Source of the DNA: Bromus sterilis
Taxonomy: Eukaryota > Streptophyta > Magnoliopsida > Poales > Poaceae
NCBI GenBank assembly: GCA_950022295.1
Contig: OX465596.1
Coordinates: 126,522,501 to 126,586,500, forward strand
Direction: 5' to 3'
Length of the DNA stretch: 64,000 nucleotides
Shown: positions 9,976 to 22,160 of the stretch, piece after piece
Numbering within the stretch: position 1 is the first letter of the stretch
Layout of the letters: every line of letters begins with the position of its first letter
The notes under the pieces: model-generated
Databases searched by the model: none
What the model was told of the DNA's origin: nothing
The model's input: only the letters and a program-made list of their open reading frames with translations
Made by a program: the position numbers and the translations under genes

Positions 9976-12900
9976 GTGCTATGCGTAGATGCATGTTGCG
10001 ATCTAGAATACATAGAGATGTATGGGTATTGCATAATATAATTTTGGAGTAGATCAGATCTATTGCTGAAAATTATTTATGCGGGTGGCAGATGAAATCT
10101 GTTACCCGATGTTCTTGTTGCTTCCCTGGAATTTGTGTATTTCTGATCTCAATAACAGTATGGTGGAGTTTCAAAGTTCTGGCAATCTGCGATCCTGATT
10201 GATCAAAGAAGTGCTAACAGTTCGTTGAATTCCACCATAGTTAGAGAAAGAAGAAATTCTGCAGACTAAAGGGCAATGCAGATATGATCTGCACGGGGAT
10301 CACGCGTATGACGAAGTTCAGTATGGGGCTCGAGATTTTATTATCTCGTGTTTCATACACCCCGCAAAGTTAATCTAGCGACTTGAATAATCATGCTTGA
10401 TGATAAACGTTGGTAGCTGCGGTTTAAGTCAAAACCTTAGAAGCCACGTAAAATAAAATTTTGCATAAACCGATTAGAGGCGTCTAACTTGGTTTTGCAG
10501 GATGTGCATGTGATGTGGTATAGCAAAGCTCATATTAATTTGATTATGTATGAGATGACTATATAATGTAAATTTATTAACATGACCTGCGTGTCATGAT
10601 TCGGCATGATGGCTGGAGCCATATGATTGTCACTTTAATGACCTGCGAGTCAACCTTATGTAATGCACTTATTTTATTAGCTATAAAGATAGCAATATTA
10701 TTTGGTGCATCGACAAGGTGGTGGCAAACTTCGCGAAGGTGAACTCCGACGCAAATGCCAAAGACGAAGAAATACTTGACTTCTCCGTCAGAAGGGGCTA
10801 TACCATATCATGCAATTATGAATTACCTGAGATGTTTATCCCTTAAGTTGCACCCTTCTTGATTGCGCGGTAGTCGCTTTTTATTAGGGTGATCTCTCAC
10901 TTAAAATATCAAGTAGTTAGTGTTCTCCCAAATGTAGCACCGTCACAGCATCTATCCTTTCGGGGTGCGCCATGGATGCATGGGTACGAACGATTGGAGA
11001 AATGTAAGGCGGGTGAGGTCAGACCTCGCAGCAAGATCACTTGGTTGTCTTGACGTTCATGGCAGGATCGTCCTGAGCTCGGAACACATGCATCGAAAGA
11101 TGAACAAGAGTCACATAGAGATGTGATCGGCAAGTTGGCCTACCAAATCAAAATCCTCGTCATGAGATGATGATTCTATGGCGTTGTATTGATATTTGGA
11201 TCTTGAATCACTCATCATCAATTTTGAGAGATATTGATTTGAGTGGGAGCGCATTTTAGAATTAACTTGTTTAATTCTGAGTGCAATTAATTATGAACAC
11301 TGTCTAAGTATAATTTGCTAATAGTTGTAGAATAATGGCTCGCGTTTCCACCTTCCCTATTAAAATTGAATAAGCTGTTAAATATCTGGTTAAAACTTTA
11401 CGGTTGGTAACGTAATGCGAGGATTGTCCTCAAGAGTGCCGAGAAGGATTTTGTCCTATCGCATGCTTTCGGTGTCCTCCTGCTAATGCTATGGATGATG
11501 TGACTCTCGTCCTTCGATCCAAAAGCTAGAATTCCATTGTGGTCAAGTGCAATACGTTTGCTTCCATAAGACCCGAACTTCACAAGTTTGGGATAGTTAT
11601 GTAATATTCATGGAACTGAAAATTGTTTTCAGATACAGACAAAGGCTAAAAGATATGAGATATCCAAAGCAATATTTGTTTGCAAAGTATTAGTAAAGTG
11701 TTTACTGGGCATTTGACTGATAAGAGAGGGATCCAGAAGAACGCCTGTCATATGATGAAGGTGAATAAAACAAACAACTTAAAGAGAAAGGAAATGTCCA
11801 AAGGGTGTTAGTATGACTCACACGCCTAGGAAGTCCGGGGCTAACGCCACTCTTAAAGTTGGGTGCTTCTTCTGAGAGTAGGAGAAATATATTGAAAGTT
11901 AAACTGTTAAAAGTATAAGGGAAAAAAGAAAGAAGACTGGAATGTCCAGCTCATGTATAAAAGTCATGAAAGTTATTGATGTATGGAAGGCTGGTCAAAA
12001 ATAAATAGTTCTTGGGAATTGTGATTAAACAGTTAGTCCATAATTCTTGGGTATTATGATTAAAAGTTGATCACAGGAATACCCGCTCGATTGCATTCTG
12101 TTGCAACTCGATGCAAGAACCACTACGGCCTAAAAGACTTGCCAGTAATGAGGTTTAGATACGCGCTGGGAACATAGTAAAAGTTACTATACCTTCCATC
12201 GGTGTATCACCATCTGTATTTATTTTCATAATTCGTTTTAGATTTTTATACACTCTAGCCCATTGCATAAAGTATGTTGCAAGAAGGTTGTTCATAAAAG
12301 AACAATTGTTGTTCAGTATTATGAATAACATAAAGGGCCATGCTTCCATCGGGGATGGGATGTATGTTACGAATATTGATGGTAATATGATACATCCATA
12401 ACAATGACGCTAAATGTCGAAAGACTAAAAGAATACCACATATGTGTGGCACTGCATTTGGTCACATTGGAGAAACCCGCATGGAGAAATTCCATAATGA
12501 TGGATTTTGAAGTCATTTGACTATGAATCATCTCACACTTGCAACTTTCGTCCGAAAAGTTAAGTGACTGAAATACCGTTCACAGGCCATGAGGAACGAA
12601 CAACAAACTTATTGGTGATCATACATTTGATGTGTGTAGTCCGATAAATGTTGTTAGTAGTGGATTTATCTATCTTCAGAAAATACTCAAGTAGATATAT
12701 GGATATTTACTTGATGAGACGTAAGTCTGGATCTTTTGAAATCATTCGAAAGGTTTTCAAAAATGAAGTGAAAGTTATTGTGACAAGAAAATTATGTTTC
12801 TACAATTCGATTGCAGAAAGGAATTTTTGAGTTACAAGTTTAGCCAATGTCTGATGAGTTGTGAAAAGAGTTTTCATAACTTGCACCTCCCGGAACACCA

Positions 12901-15089
12901 CTACAAGTGGAATGTCCTTGAAGATGTAATCAAACCATTTATGACATGGTAAGATCAAAGATGACATAAATCAATTTTCCATTATCCCTTTTAATGTAAT
13001 GCTTTAGAGACTACGTCTTTTACACTGAAAGGAGCGCCATCATGTCTGTTGAAATGACGCCATGGTATGGTACGCCCAACCATGTTTTATCTTTTCTTAA
13101 CATTTGGAATATGGGGATTGTGTAAACTGTTTACAAACCTATTCCAAATCAGACAAGTGCTACTTTGTAGGTTATCCCAAATTATTGGGAATTCCTCCAC
13201 CACTATACCGAGGCAAAAGGTTTTGCCTCAAAGAACGGTATGCTTTTAAAGAGAATGGTTCTTGAAAAAAGGTGAGTGGGAGGACAGTGCAACTCGACGA
13301 GATAACAGTATCTTCGTCATCAGATCAAAGGAAAGGAACCTTGGAAGTGATTCCAGAGTTTCCTACTGCAACTGATACGGAAGCCTCTACATGAGATGTA
13401 TGGACTTCGGTCAAACTTGCAACTGAGCCACGTAGGCAAAACTCGTGCAAACCTCTCAGGTGCGCAAACGAGATATTGTTGTTAGACAACAGCATACCTA
13501 CGATAATCAAGGAAGCGATGATGGGCCCTGACTCCGGAATTGGCTAAATGCCAATACAAATCCGAGATAGTTTCCATATACGTAATTCAAGATTGTATCT
13601 TGATGGACCATTCGGAAGACTTAGAGTCTAACGAATATTAATGGAACTATAAACTGATACGGATAAAAATGTTTTATCCATAAAGCTCGACTTGTTGCTT
13701 ATAACAATTTCAAGGAATTAACTACGGCGAGATTGTCTCTCCGTAGCGATGCTTAAAGTCGGTTCGGGTTAAACTAGCAATTAATACGTATTTAATTCAT
13801 GAGATATGAAACATGGATGCCAAAAGGATTTCCATGAGATGGAAATACTGCCTTGGAGATACAGTCCAAGGTATTTTGTCAGTCCAGAGGATGCTAGTAA
13901 GTATGCAAACTTCAGAGTTCCTGCGATGGACAAAAGAGAGCATAATGGAGTTGGAATCTTCGTTTTTGATGAAATAGTCAAAAGAGTTTGATTTCATCAA
14001 TGGATAACGAAGATTCTTGTGATTGCAAGAAAGTAAGTGGGAGCATAATAATATTTCTAAAAACCTTGTGTGTGCTTGACACATTGTTAATTGGAAATAA
14101 TATAAATTTCTTGACATGAATTAGGACTTCATTGAAAATAGTTTTTTGATGAAGTGCTTGGGTTAAGTAGCCTTGATATTAGGCATAATTATCTAAGAGA
14201 TAGAATTGCCTAATAGGGCTAAGCCAAAATACATACTGACAAGATGCCAAAACAATTTAGCATTAAAAACGACAAGGAGTGATTCTTGCCAAAGTCACAT
14301 GGAAAGAGTTTTTGCAAGACTCAGTGTCCCAAAACACTGATGAGCAAATTACATGATGGAGATTCCACACACCTTCGTGTTGGGATTAATCATGTATTCC
14401 ATGGTATGTAAAACAACTAGATATGTCCAATACTCCAAAGTTGTTGCGAGTATAGATACCAAAGTGATCAAAGAACTGATCGTGGGACAACAGTGAAAAA
14501 TGTCATTGAGTACTAAAGTAGCACTGATGACATGTTTTCTCGCAAGAAGAGATTATGAAGTACGTGTTGTAAGTAATTACATCGATACGGTCTTCATCAA
14601 TGCTCCATGCGATTTTCGATTTGAGTTAAAGTTTTTTTGTGTGTAATACACAATATGGTGGCACAGTAAGTTGGAATTTTTCATAACAGGTTACTGTGGC
14701 GAAATTCTATAACAAATGGCTATGTATGTTGCTGCTTTAGAAGCAACAAAGAAAATGTTGAATCATATAGTTCATTCATGAACTTATTATGGTTCCAATA
14801 TGGCTTTGGTCAATGGAACACTGTTGAAGATAGTTGCTCCATAGCTCAGTCTGAGGAATCAAGGTTCGACCAGTGATTCGCATATATACAAAGCCAAGTC
14901 CACACAAAATATGAATTTTGTGAAAGCGTGAAAACGCGAGGATATGCAAAGATACACACGGAGTTGAAATTGTCAGATCCGTTGGACATCAGGCTATACC
15001 ACATGTGAAGCATATTTTACACCAGTATGTCGTAGGTGTAAAGTGCATTAGCATTGACTAGATTATTGACTCTAGTGCAAGTAGGAGTC
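9976..15089 (+). pseudogene. Element G decayed gag-pol
   Basis: No frame stays open beyond about 60 codons in the sense direction, but islands in Copia order can be read. A gag island YEISKAIFVCK is at 11654-11686. An integrase-like island YLMRRKSGSFEII is at about 12702. The integrase C-terminal motif DKCYFVGYPK is at 13152-13181. An RNase H-like AMYVAALEATKK lies at about 14719. A degenerate polypurine stretch (GTAGGAGTC) abuts the 3' LTR. The many indels mean decay long before the last transposition, since the LTRs are almost identical. Only gross Copia identity is claimed; each island is a short motif match. Confidence 0.7.
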
Positions 15090-16519
15090 TGTAGGAGATA
15101 TGCCCTAGAGGCAATAATAAATGTTATTATTTATCCCCATGTTCCTAATTATGTTTATATTCCATGCTATAACTGCTATGGTTCTCGAGTCTGCAATAAC
15201 CACGAGGCTCGGAGGAAGACTCATATGCACGTGTGGAATAATAAACGGATAAAAAATATATATTCCTAGTCTCGCCTCTAAGACTAGCTCAAGTGTTGCA
15301 TGATGGTTCTGTTTTCCTGATCATGGGCATGACTATGCCGGCAATTTTGAGGGCACAATGTTAGAAGAACATTTGTGTTGAATCGACCCGAATTGATGTT
15401 ATGCTATGAGATACATTCGTCACAAGTTAATGGTTAATAACACAGAGAAAGTTGTGCGTTTGCATAATTCCTTAGACCATGAGAGTATCGAGTTCCTTCG
15501 TACTTGCTTCGTGAACTTTGGGGTTTTGTTAAACGTCATCTGTAAAAGGGTGGCTATTACGGCAGCTTGCGGGTTCACGGAAAAGTATGACAAGGAACTA
15601 GGTAGCTCGAGATTGGGATTTGCTCCTCCGTCGTTGGAGAGATATTCTTAGGGCCCTCTCGGTGTTACGGTATCCACCATCGTCTGGCCAGACACAGTGT
15701 GATTTGATCACAGGGATGCCGGAACGCGGGAACGAGAAAAGAGAACAATACCAGGAACGAGGTAACTGGCATAGTGGACAAGTTGTTGATTCACGGGGAT
15801 GCCAATAAGTCTCACCTCGGGTATTTGTAATATATCGCGAAGCAACAGGAATAGCACACAGCAACTAAAGGTTCACTCGAATAATTCTTCGTATGGGTAT
15901 AGGGATCAATATGGATGTCCTCGGTTCCGCTATTGATCATTGATCGGAAAGTGTTCCGGTCATGTCTATACTTCATCGAACCTACAGGGTCACACGCTTA
16001 AGGGTCATCTATCTGTTGAATACTAGACAGGGAGTCTGAGATAAAGTCACCGGAAAGGTTTCGGAGAAAACGGAAAAGTTCCGGAGAGAGAACACCGGAA
16101 TAGTTTCGGTAAAACCGAAAAGTTGTTTCGGAGTGAACCACTAAGCCGAAAAGGTTTCGGTAAGCACCTGGTACTTTTGGAGGGTGCCAGAATTGTTCTG
16201 GTAACTTCTGGAATTTTTCTGGAGAAAAGAATAAAATATATTTTTTCGGAAATATTTCGGAGCTGCCGGAAATGTTCCGGAGCTGCCGGAAATGCTTAGG
16301 TTGCTTTTCGCAGATGAAAATCACTAATCCGGAATTGTTTCGGAACACGCCCAAAATCATTTTAGTGGGTATTGGAATTATTCTAAGACCCACAGAAATA
16401 TTTTTGGATTTTTCGGACGCGAAAAAGTGGTGTCATGAATAGTAAAAAGTACTACTTGGGATATTTTTGGAAAGCCTTCTAGAAGGACTTGGGAGCCAAG
16501 AAAGCCCCCTTGGGTTTCC

Positions 16520-16527
16520 TATAAATA
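16520..16527 (+). promoter_or_regulatory. TATA box in G 3' LTR
   Basis: TATAAATA, the duplicate of the box at 9375. Transcription from here would read into A and onwards on the + strand. Confidence 0.6.
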
Positions 16528-16755
16528 GAGGTGTGAGGGCAGCCCCATATTTTTGATCCAAGCTCTCCCTTGAGTTCTATACAAATGCCATGCATGATCT
16601 GGCTTTCTCTCTCCCTCCCAGCGAAATAGTTTCGTAGAGCCGAAAGGCTGTCTAGGTTCCAGCAGGAACTAGTTCTGGACGGCGAAGCCCTGTCAGATAG
16701 CTGACACCGTATGTGTGCAACCCCGTAGAGAGGTCGTAGTTTCGATCTTTTGCCT

Positions 16756-16884
16756 GAAGGGCTGTCCAAATTATCGTTCGAGTTTCAAGGGTCCTCCCGA
16801 AGGGCTGTCCGAGTTACCGATCGAGTTTCGAGGGGCCTCCCGAAGGGCTGTCCGTGACACCGTCCGAGGGACTGTCCGACCGCC
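16756..16884 (+). repeat. 43-bp tandem repeats in G 3' LTR
   Basis: Units at 16756, 16799 and 16842, identical in spacing to those in the 5' LTR. Confidence 0.8.
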
Positions 16885-17111
16885 TCCCGGAGCGCTGTTC
16901 GAGGAGCAGACGAGGGAGAACATCCTCGCGGTTGGGAGGTTGTAAATCCTAGCTGCGGGGATCTGCACCGACGATCTACATCGACTCTACTTCCGCTGCG
17001 CTACGAGTCGGTAACGATCAGATCAAAACCTTGTATGCAGTCTCCATAGTGGTCCTGGGCGTGTTCGTAGTGCGGAAATTTTTGTTTTCTGTTGCGTTCC
17101 CCTACAGTTAC

Positions 17112-19979
17112 ACGGGCTAGCTATTCTCTCTGTCTTGATAAAACTTGATTCTTCTTTTGCTTTATGCCTAGCTTAAAGGCATAAAATAAAGCGCTTGTTG
17201 GGAGGCAACCCAAGATATTTTTACTTCTGTTTTTAGTGGTCTTGATGATTGTTAATACTGTAGCAACACCATTGTATCTTTATTTTCAAGATTTATGCCA
17301 AGTTATAGCCTCTTATTATAAGGGAAGCAAAATTTGGGACATGTTGTCCAAAAAACAGATTCTGTCTTCTTGACGGAAAAAATTGGAACAAATCACAAGT
17401 TCATCTTTTTGATCTGAAATGTTTACGCAGCATGCTCTATACAATTGTGAAACTTTTGTATGTTCTGAGTTTTTTGATTTGAGTTGCAGAAGTGCCCCGA
17501 ATTTTTTTCTCTACTACCTGCTGTTTTAATTTTCACAGATTATGCCACGTTTTGCCTCTCCTTACTTTTCCAAACCTTAAGATTGCTTTTTATTTTCAAA
17601 AACCTTTTGGAAATCTTGATAAACAGTATCTCTTCAAGAATATATTTATATCCAGTGGGAAAAAATTATTTTATTAAGGATACTAACCTCTCTAATCAGC
17701 TTATGATGAGTTATGTATGAAGGGAGTTTTCAAGTGTGCGAGAGAAGATGATGAAAGAAGATCCGGGAGTGTCAAGCGCTCAAGCTTGGGGATGCCCCCA
17801 TGCATCCCTAATAAATATTCATGGAGACTCAAGCGTCTAAGCTTGGGGATGCCCCCGTGCATCCCCTTCTCCATCAACAATCATCAGTTCGTCCTTCGTC
17901 TCACTATATTTTTATCACTTCATGCGTTATGTGCTATTCTTGGAGCGTCTCGCTCTTAGGTTTTATTTTTAGTTTTATTTATCTTTGCTTGATGTTCATG
18001 ACAAGTTAGACCCCAGCTTACTTTGTGTGGGAGAGAAACACGCTCCACTCCAATCTAGAACACATCATAGGATTTTTCATGCTTATCTTTTTACTGTTGT
18101 GTGTTCTTTATATTTTCGTAGCTACTGCCATGTTTAGTTTTAGTCTTAGTTAGTCTTTAGCAAGAGCCTTGGATTTTGTATAGTTTGTTGCTGGAACTCT
18201 CTTTAGTTTTCATGTTTATCTTGTTAAGAGAAATGGTTGTTGCACTGAGTTGTGTCTTGTCTTGAAAGTAGGTAATTGAGGTTTCTATTTAATTTTAGTA
18301 GTAACTTGCAATAGTTTTGAGGTATTGATGTGAGTAATGTTTGAACTTTTCGTGTCAAGAGCTCTAGCCTATTAGTGATAGGTGTCGTATTTTGGGAAAT
18401 CCGTGTTTATTCTAAAAACCTACAAAAACTAGTTGAGAACTCTAGCTACTAGATGGATCACTAATCTTTGGAGGGATCGGATATTAGAGTACACTCACGT
18501 ACCACGATTCGAGGATGCGCAAGGATAACCAAACCCCCATACACTCCTCCTCGGGGTACTTGTCTCTTTGTGAACCTCCTTATTAGATTGAGAGTTACCG
18601 ATAATAAGTGCATGAGTTCTTCAGACTAATGTAAGTATTGAAAGTTGACACTTTCACCTCCTCATATTTGCTAGCCTCTCCTATGCCATGCATTGCATTC
18701 TTCTCACTCCGAGAGTTGGCGTCCACCGTCGTCGGTACATCCAAACCCTTGGCATGATACACTCTGTCATCATAAACCTCCCTATATCTTTCCTCAAAAC
18801 AGCCACCATACCTACCTATCAAGGCATTTCCATAGCCTTTCCGAGATATATTTCCATGCAACATCCACCTCTTCATGACTTGATCTTCATGTCATACATG
18901 TTCCTGCTACACTGGCAGAGGCATACATTGCATACATCATGATAGCTACATCTTCTTTATGTTTTGAGTACCTTGTAAAGTGTGAAAGATCTTCTATACC
19001 CTCTTGTAAATTAGAGTGTTTCCCTTAAGTGAGGAAAAGATCCCAAAGTGGACAAAATAAAATATCCCAAAGAGGAAAAATGAGAGTTAAATAGAAAGAG
19101 CCATTGAGGCCACCAAAAAATACAAAAAAATATAAAAATGAGAAAAATAAAATAAAAAGAGAGAAAGGGGCAACACAACTATCCTTTTGAAAGATCCACA
19201 CTAGTACCCCCTCTTATCCTCGTACTCCATGGAGATGATCATTTATGCATATAGCTATGTGGGGACCTTCACACTATAGAACTTGGCTTGCATATTCCAA
19301 GGATGAGCCTCCTCAAAAGAACTCTAGGTCTTCATGAGCGAGCAAGTTAGATGCACCCCCACTAGTTCCATTGGAGAGATTTTCTTAGCTCACATGTGCA
19401 TCCGTTGGATGACAATCCCTACTCCTCGCATCATATCTATAATTTGGCCTTCTCGCCTATGATTGTCCTAATTGATGTGAGCTTTTCTCACCTTTTTTGT
19501 CTTCCTCCTCCACAATATTTCTCTCTTTGCCATCCTAAGTGTCAACTCCCGTTCTTACGCTCATCCATTGCATGAGTGCTCAAAATATCGAAAAGGAGTG
19601 GATCAAATTGACTTGTACCTGGCTAGTGGTCTGGGGACGAGTCAAGATAAGATTCCAAAGAAGACCAATTGTGAACTTTAGTAGATTGAGTTCTCAACAA
19701 AAATACATTTTACTCGTATTCCGTATCCCCCTTCTTGCACACAAACACCATTTGGAGACATTCGAGTCACGGACAGCGAGAGCTCTTGCACCTAATGTTC
19801 TTTCTTTTCTTGTTTAAATGCTAATATAGACTCTTGCATGTTATCACTTGAATTGAATTACATACCTAGATTGCTTTACTTTTCAAAGTTCTTATATGGT
19901 TTCTAGCATGTCGCCACAGAAATTATGGTTGTTATCATTTACCTACTCGAGGATGAGCAGGAATTAAGCTTGGGGATGT
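17112..19979 (+). other. Element A 3' noncoding region with repeated PPT-like motif
   Basis: No coding domain is visible. It begins with GCGCTTGTTGGGAGGCAACC (about 17192), a sequence typical of the 3' side of several grass Gypsy elements and present in altered form in C. AAGCTTGGGGATG occurs three times: 17782-17794, 17839-17851 and 19966-19978. The last lies directly before the 3' LTR and is the polypurine tract. The region is collinear with C 28602-31527 read on the minus strand. Confidence 0.7.
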
Positions 19980-21408
19980 TGATATGTCCCAAACGTATCT
20001 ATAATTTCTGGTGCCCAGCCGGCCAGGTGGCACGACCTAGGGTGGGGTCGCACCGGGTGGCCGCTTGGACACCTGGTGGCCCCCCTTGCTGCCCCCCTTA
20101 GCCTATTTATTCCATGTGACGCGAACCCCCGAAGGCAGAACCCTTTTTCGTGATCTCGCCTCTAATCCTCCGCTGCCGCGCTTCCAAGATAGGGAGCGCC
20201 AACAGAATTCTTCCTGGCACCCTTCCGGAGGGAGGATCGACTTTCGGGAGCTTCCCCTCCACCTTGGACGCTTCCCGGATGTGTCGTGAGTAGTTTCCTT
20301 TGGACCATGGGTCTGTGATCAATAGCTATGTGATGTTCTCCTCCCCTCTTTGTTCTTCGTGGTTTAGACCTCGTGAGCTGCCCTACATGATCGAGGCACA
20401 TATGTAATCTTTCGGCTGTTGCTATGCTGAGTTTGATGGGATCTGATGGATTATGAGATTATGTTCAGATTGTGATAGAGCAATATATTTGGTTCTTATC
20501 TTTTATATTTTTGTTCCTAAGTAATTCTTGCATATTCTTCGTTGGTGTTTATTGCTTTGGCCAAGTAGTAGGTAGTGACTCAAGGAGGGCACGTTATGCT
20601 CGATTGTGGGTTCATGCCCCCCGATGACACGCTTTAGTGATAGAAACATGAGTCTAGGGGATGTGCTGTGTCCACAAGGGGAAAACAACGGTGCTTGTAA
20701 CTGCGGTTGCAAGGATTGTTTACTTTACGCAAAGTAATTTATAATGCATTTGTTTGTTGCTTTGGGTTTACACTTTGGGTGGGGCTCGCAACTTAATACC
20801 AGCGATATATTCTGGATAGATATCTCAAGGTGGATGATTAGTAGTAGATGCAGTTGGATTTCAGTCTACTTATTTTGGCATACTGCCCATGCTTTTGAGC
20901 CTCTTCCTTTCTTTGTAGCATAGTTATAATTGCGGTGCGTTTATAATCCTATCAATTGCCCAGCTGTAATTTTTTACCTCGCATAGCAGTTTTATCGTAT
21001 TTTGGGAGAGAGACATCACTAGTGAACATCACGGGACCCCGGTCCATATTCTCATCACAGTTTACACGCTCATTTACTTTCTTGCTTTTACTTTCTAGCT
21101 GCTATCATTATCATTCTCCCTTGTGTTTTGATCCTTTGTAAACAACATGACCGGAGAGATTGACAACCTCTCTGAATTTTGTTGGGAGCAAAGTTACTTG
21201 TGCTGTGTGCAGGTCCAGGTTAAGAGAGCAATATCTCAAACGGCGCGTTGCTCGCTTCACCACCTACTTATCATTATCAGAGTCCTACTTTTCGATATTT
21301 TCAACCTTGGTATCTTCACAAAGGGAAAGTTGCCGCTACGCTGCATATCACCTTCCACTTGGGGTAACCAACGAAGGGCGAGAAGCAATTATCATCTCTC
21401 ACGTATCA
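19980..21408 (+). repeat. Element A 3' LTR (1429 bp, U3 deletion)
   Basis: Starts TGATATGTCCCAAACGTATC and ends CACGTATCA. Relative to the 5' LTR about 244 bp are missing shortly after the first 30 bp. The GC dyad survives in decayed form (GGCACGACC 20029-20037, GGTCGCACC 20046-20054). An LTR normally templates its U3 from the 3' copy, so the deletion most likely arose after insertion. Confidence 0.88.
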
Positions 21409-21413
21409 GTGTA

Positions 21414-22160
21414 CAACTCCCATCTTGGAAAAGTTGTAGAAACTGTAAATGTTTGATTTGATGAAACTAACGGCTCTCAAAAGGAGCAATTACCTCTTAA
21501 CCTAGATGAACCACCTTTGGATGAAGTAACCAGGTCCATGGCTATTGGAGATATTCGTCCTGTCGAAGGAAATGCACATTAAGTCAACAGGTATGGTGAT
21601 GATCCAATGTTCCCACACATAGCCCGGAGCGCTGGAGATCAACATCCTGAAGACAACGAGGAACAGGACAAAGAAGAACACATGAACGAAGAAAACGCTA
21701 ATCCCGAAGGACAAGCTAAACCTGAAGGAAATGCTGATCTCGAAGGACAACGTAATCCCGAAGGCCAAGATGATTCCGAAGGAGAACCTGAGCCTCAAGA
21801 AAATGAAGTAGCACTATCTCGAGTTCGAAGAAGTGTGGACGCCGACTCAATGCTCGAAGAAATTCGTTAACCAGGTCGTCCCACTACTCGTTCTCGCACT
21901 CGTTTAGCTAACTTCTGTGGAAATTTATTGTTTGTATCCATGCTAGAACCATTGAAATTTGATGAAGCCATGAAGGACTCAGACAGGATGAATGCCATGC
22001 TCGAAGAACTAAATCAGTTCGAGAGAAATAAAGCCTGGTCCCTTGTGGAAAGAACTGATCCCAAGAAGCATAATATCATTGGTACAAAGTGAATTTTTCG
22101 CAACAAGCAAGATGAAGATGGTATTGTGGTAAGGAATAAAGCTCAGCTGGTAGCACAAGG
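21414..22160 (+). pseudogene. E integrase tail, linker and RT N-terminus
   Basis: The frame resumes exactly from 4123 (TYRVY / NSHLGKVVETVNV). A linker rich in Asn-Pro-Glu-Gly-Gln repeats follows (about 21690-21800), then the conserved Copia linker and RT start (EPLKFDEAMKD, LNQFERNKAWSLVER, DEDGIVVRNKAQLVAQG). It is one frame with in-frame stops at 21454 (TGA), 21580 (TAA), 21868 (TAA) and 22090 (TGA) and no frameshift. The stops fit C-to-T changes (Arg or Gln codons) or a Trp TGG-to-TGA change. Element B interrupts after QG at 22160. Confidence 0.85.

Larger units (their letters stand above)
7945..17106 (+). mobile_element. Element G: Angela/BARE-like Copia with near-identical LTRs and decayed interior
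   Basis: Two 2017-bp LTRs (7945-9961 and 15090-17106) start TGTAGGAGATATGCCC and end CCCCTACA, flanked by a perfect duplication GTTAC (7940-7944 and 17107-17111). The start resembles the BARE/Angela/WIS LTR (TGTTGGAAATATGCCC). The PBS is TGGCATCAGAGCC. By eye I found a single LTR difference, C at 9407 against T at 16552. The 5.1-kb interior has no long ORF but keeps short islands of gag, integrase and RNase H. The insertion is therefore very recent, while the template was already a long-dead copy moved by another element's proteins. Confidence 0.93.
15090..17106 (+). repeat. Element G 3' LTR (2017 bp)
   Basis: Offset exactly 7145 bp from the 5' LTR along its whole length, so there are no indels between the copies. 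One substitution was noticed (16552). Confidence 0.95.
4124..21408 (+). mobile_element. Element A: non-autonomous Gypsy retrotransposon carrying element G
   Basis: The LTRs at 4124-5784 and 19980-21408 start TGATACGTCC (5') or TGATATGTCC (3') and end CGTATCA, and are flanked by the 5-bp duplication GTGTA (4119-4123 and 21409-21413). Inside are a PBS, a broken gag-protease, and then G, which splits the element just after the protease. No RT, RNase H or integrase motif occurs anywhere inside, so A needed another element's pol. Its LTR family is that of element C. The gag and Asp protease (LCDVGASTSV) look Athila-like. The exact family was not searched. Confidence 0.9.

Noticed and set aside
9976..15089. 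G as a LARD-type element with an originally noncoding interior
   Set aside because: Short motifs of gag, integrase and RNase H occur in Copia order, so the interior is decayed gag-pol.
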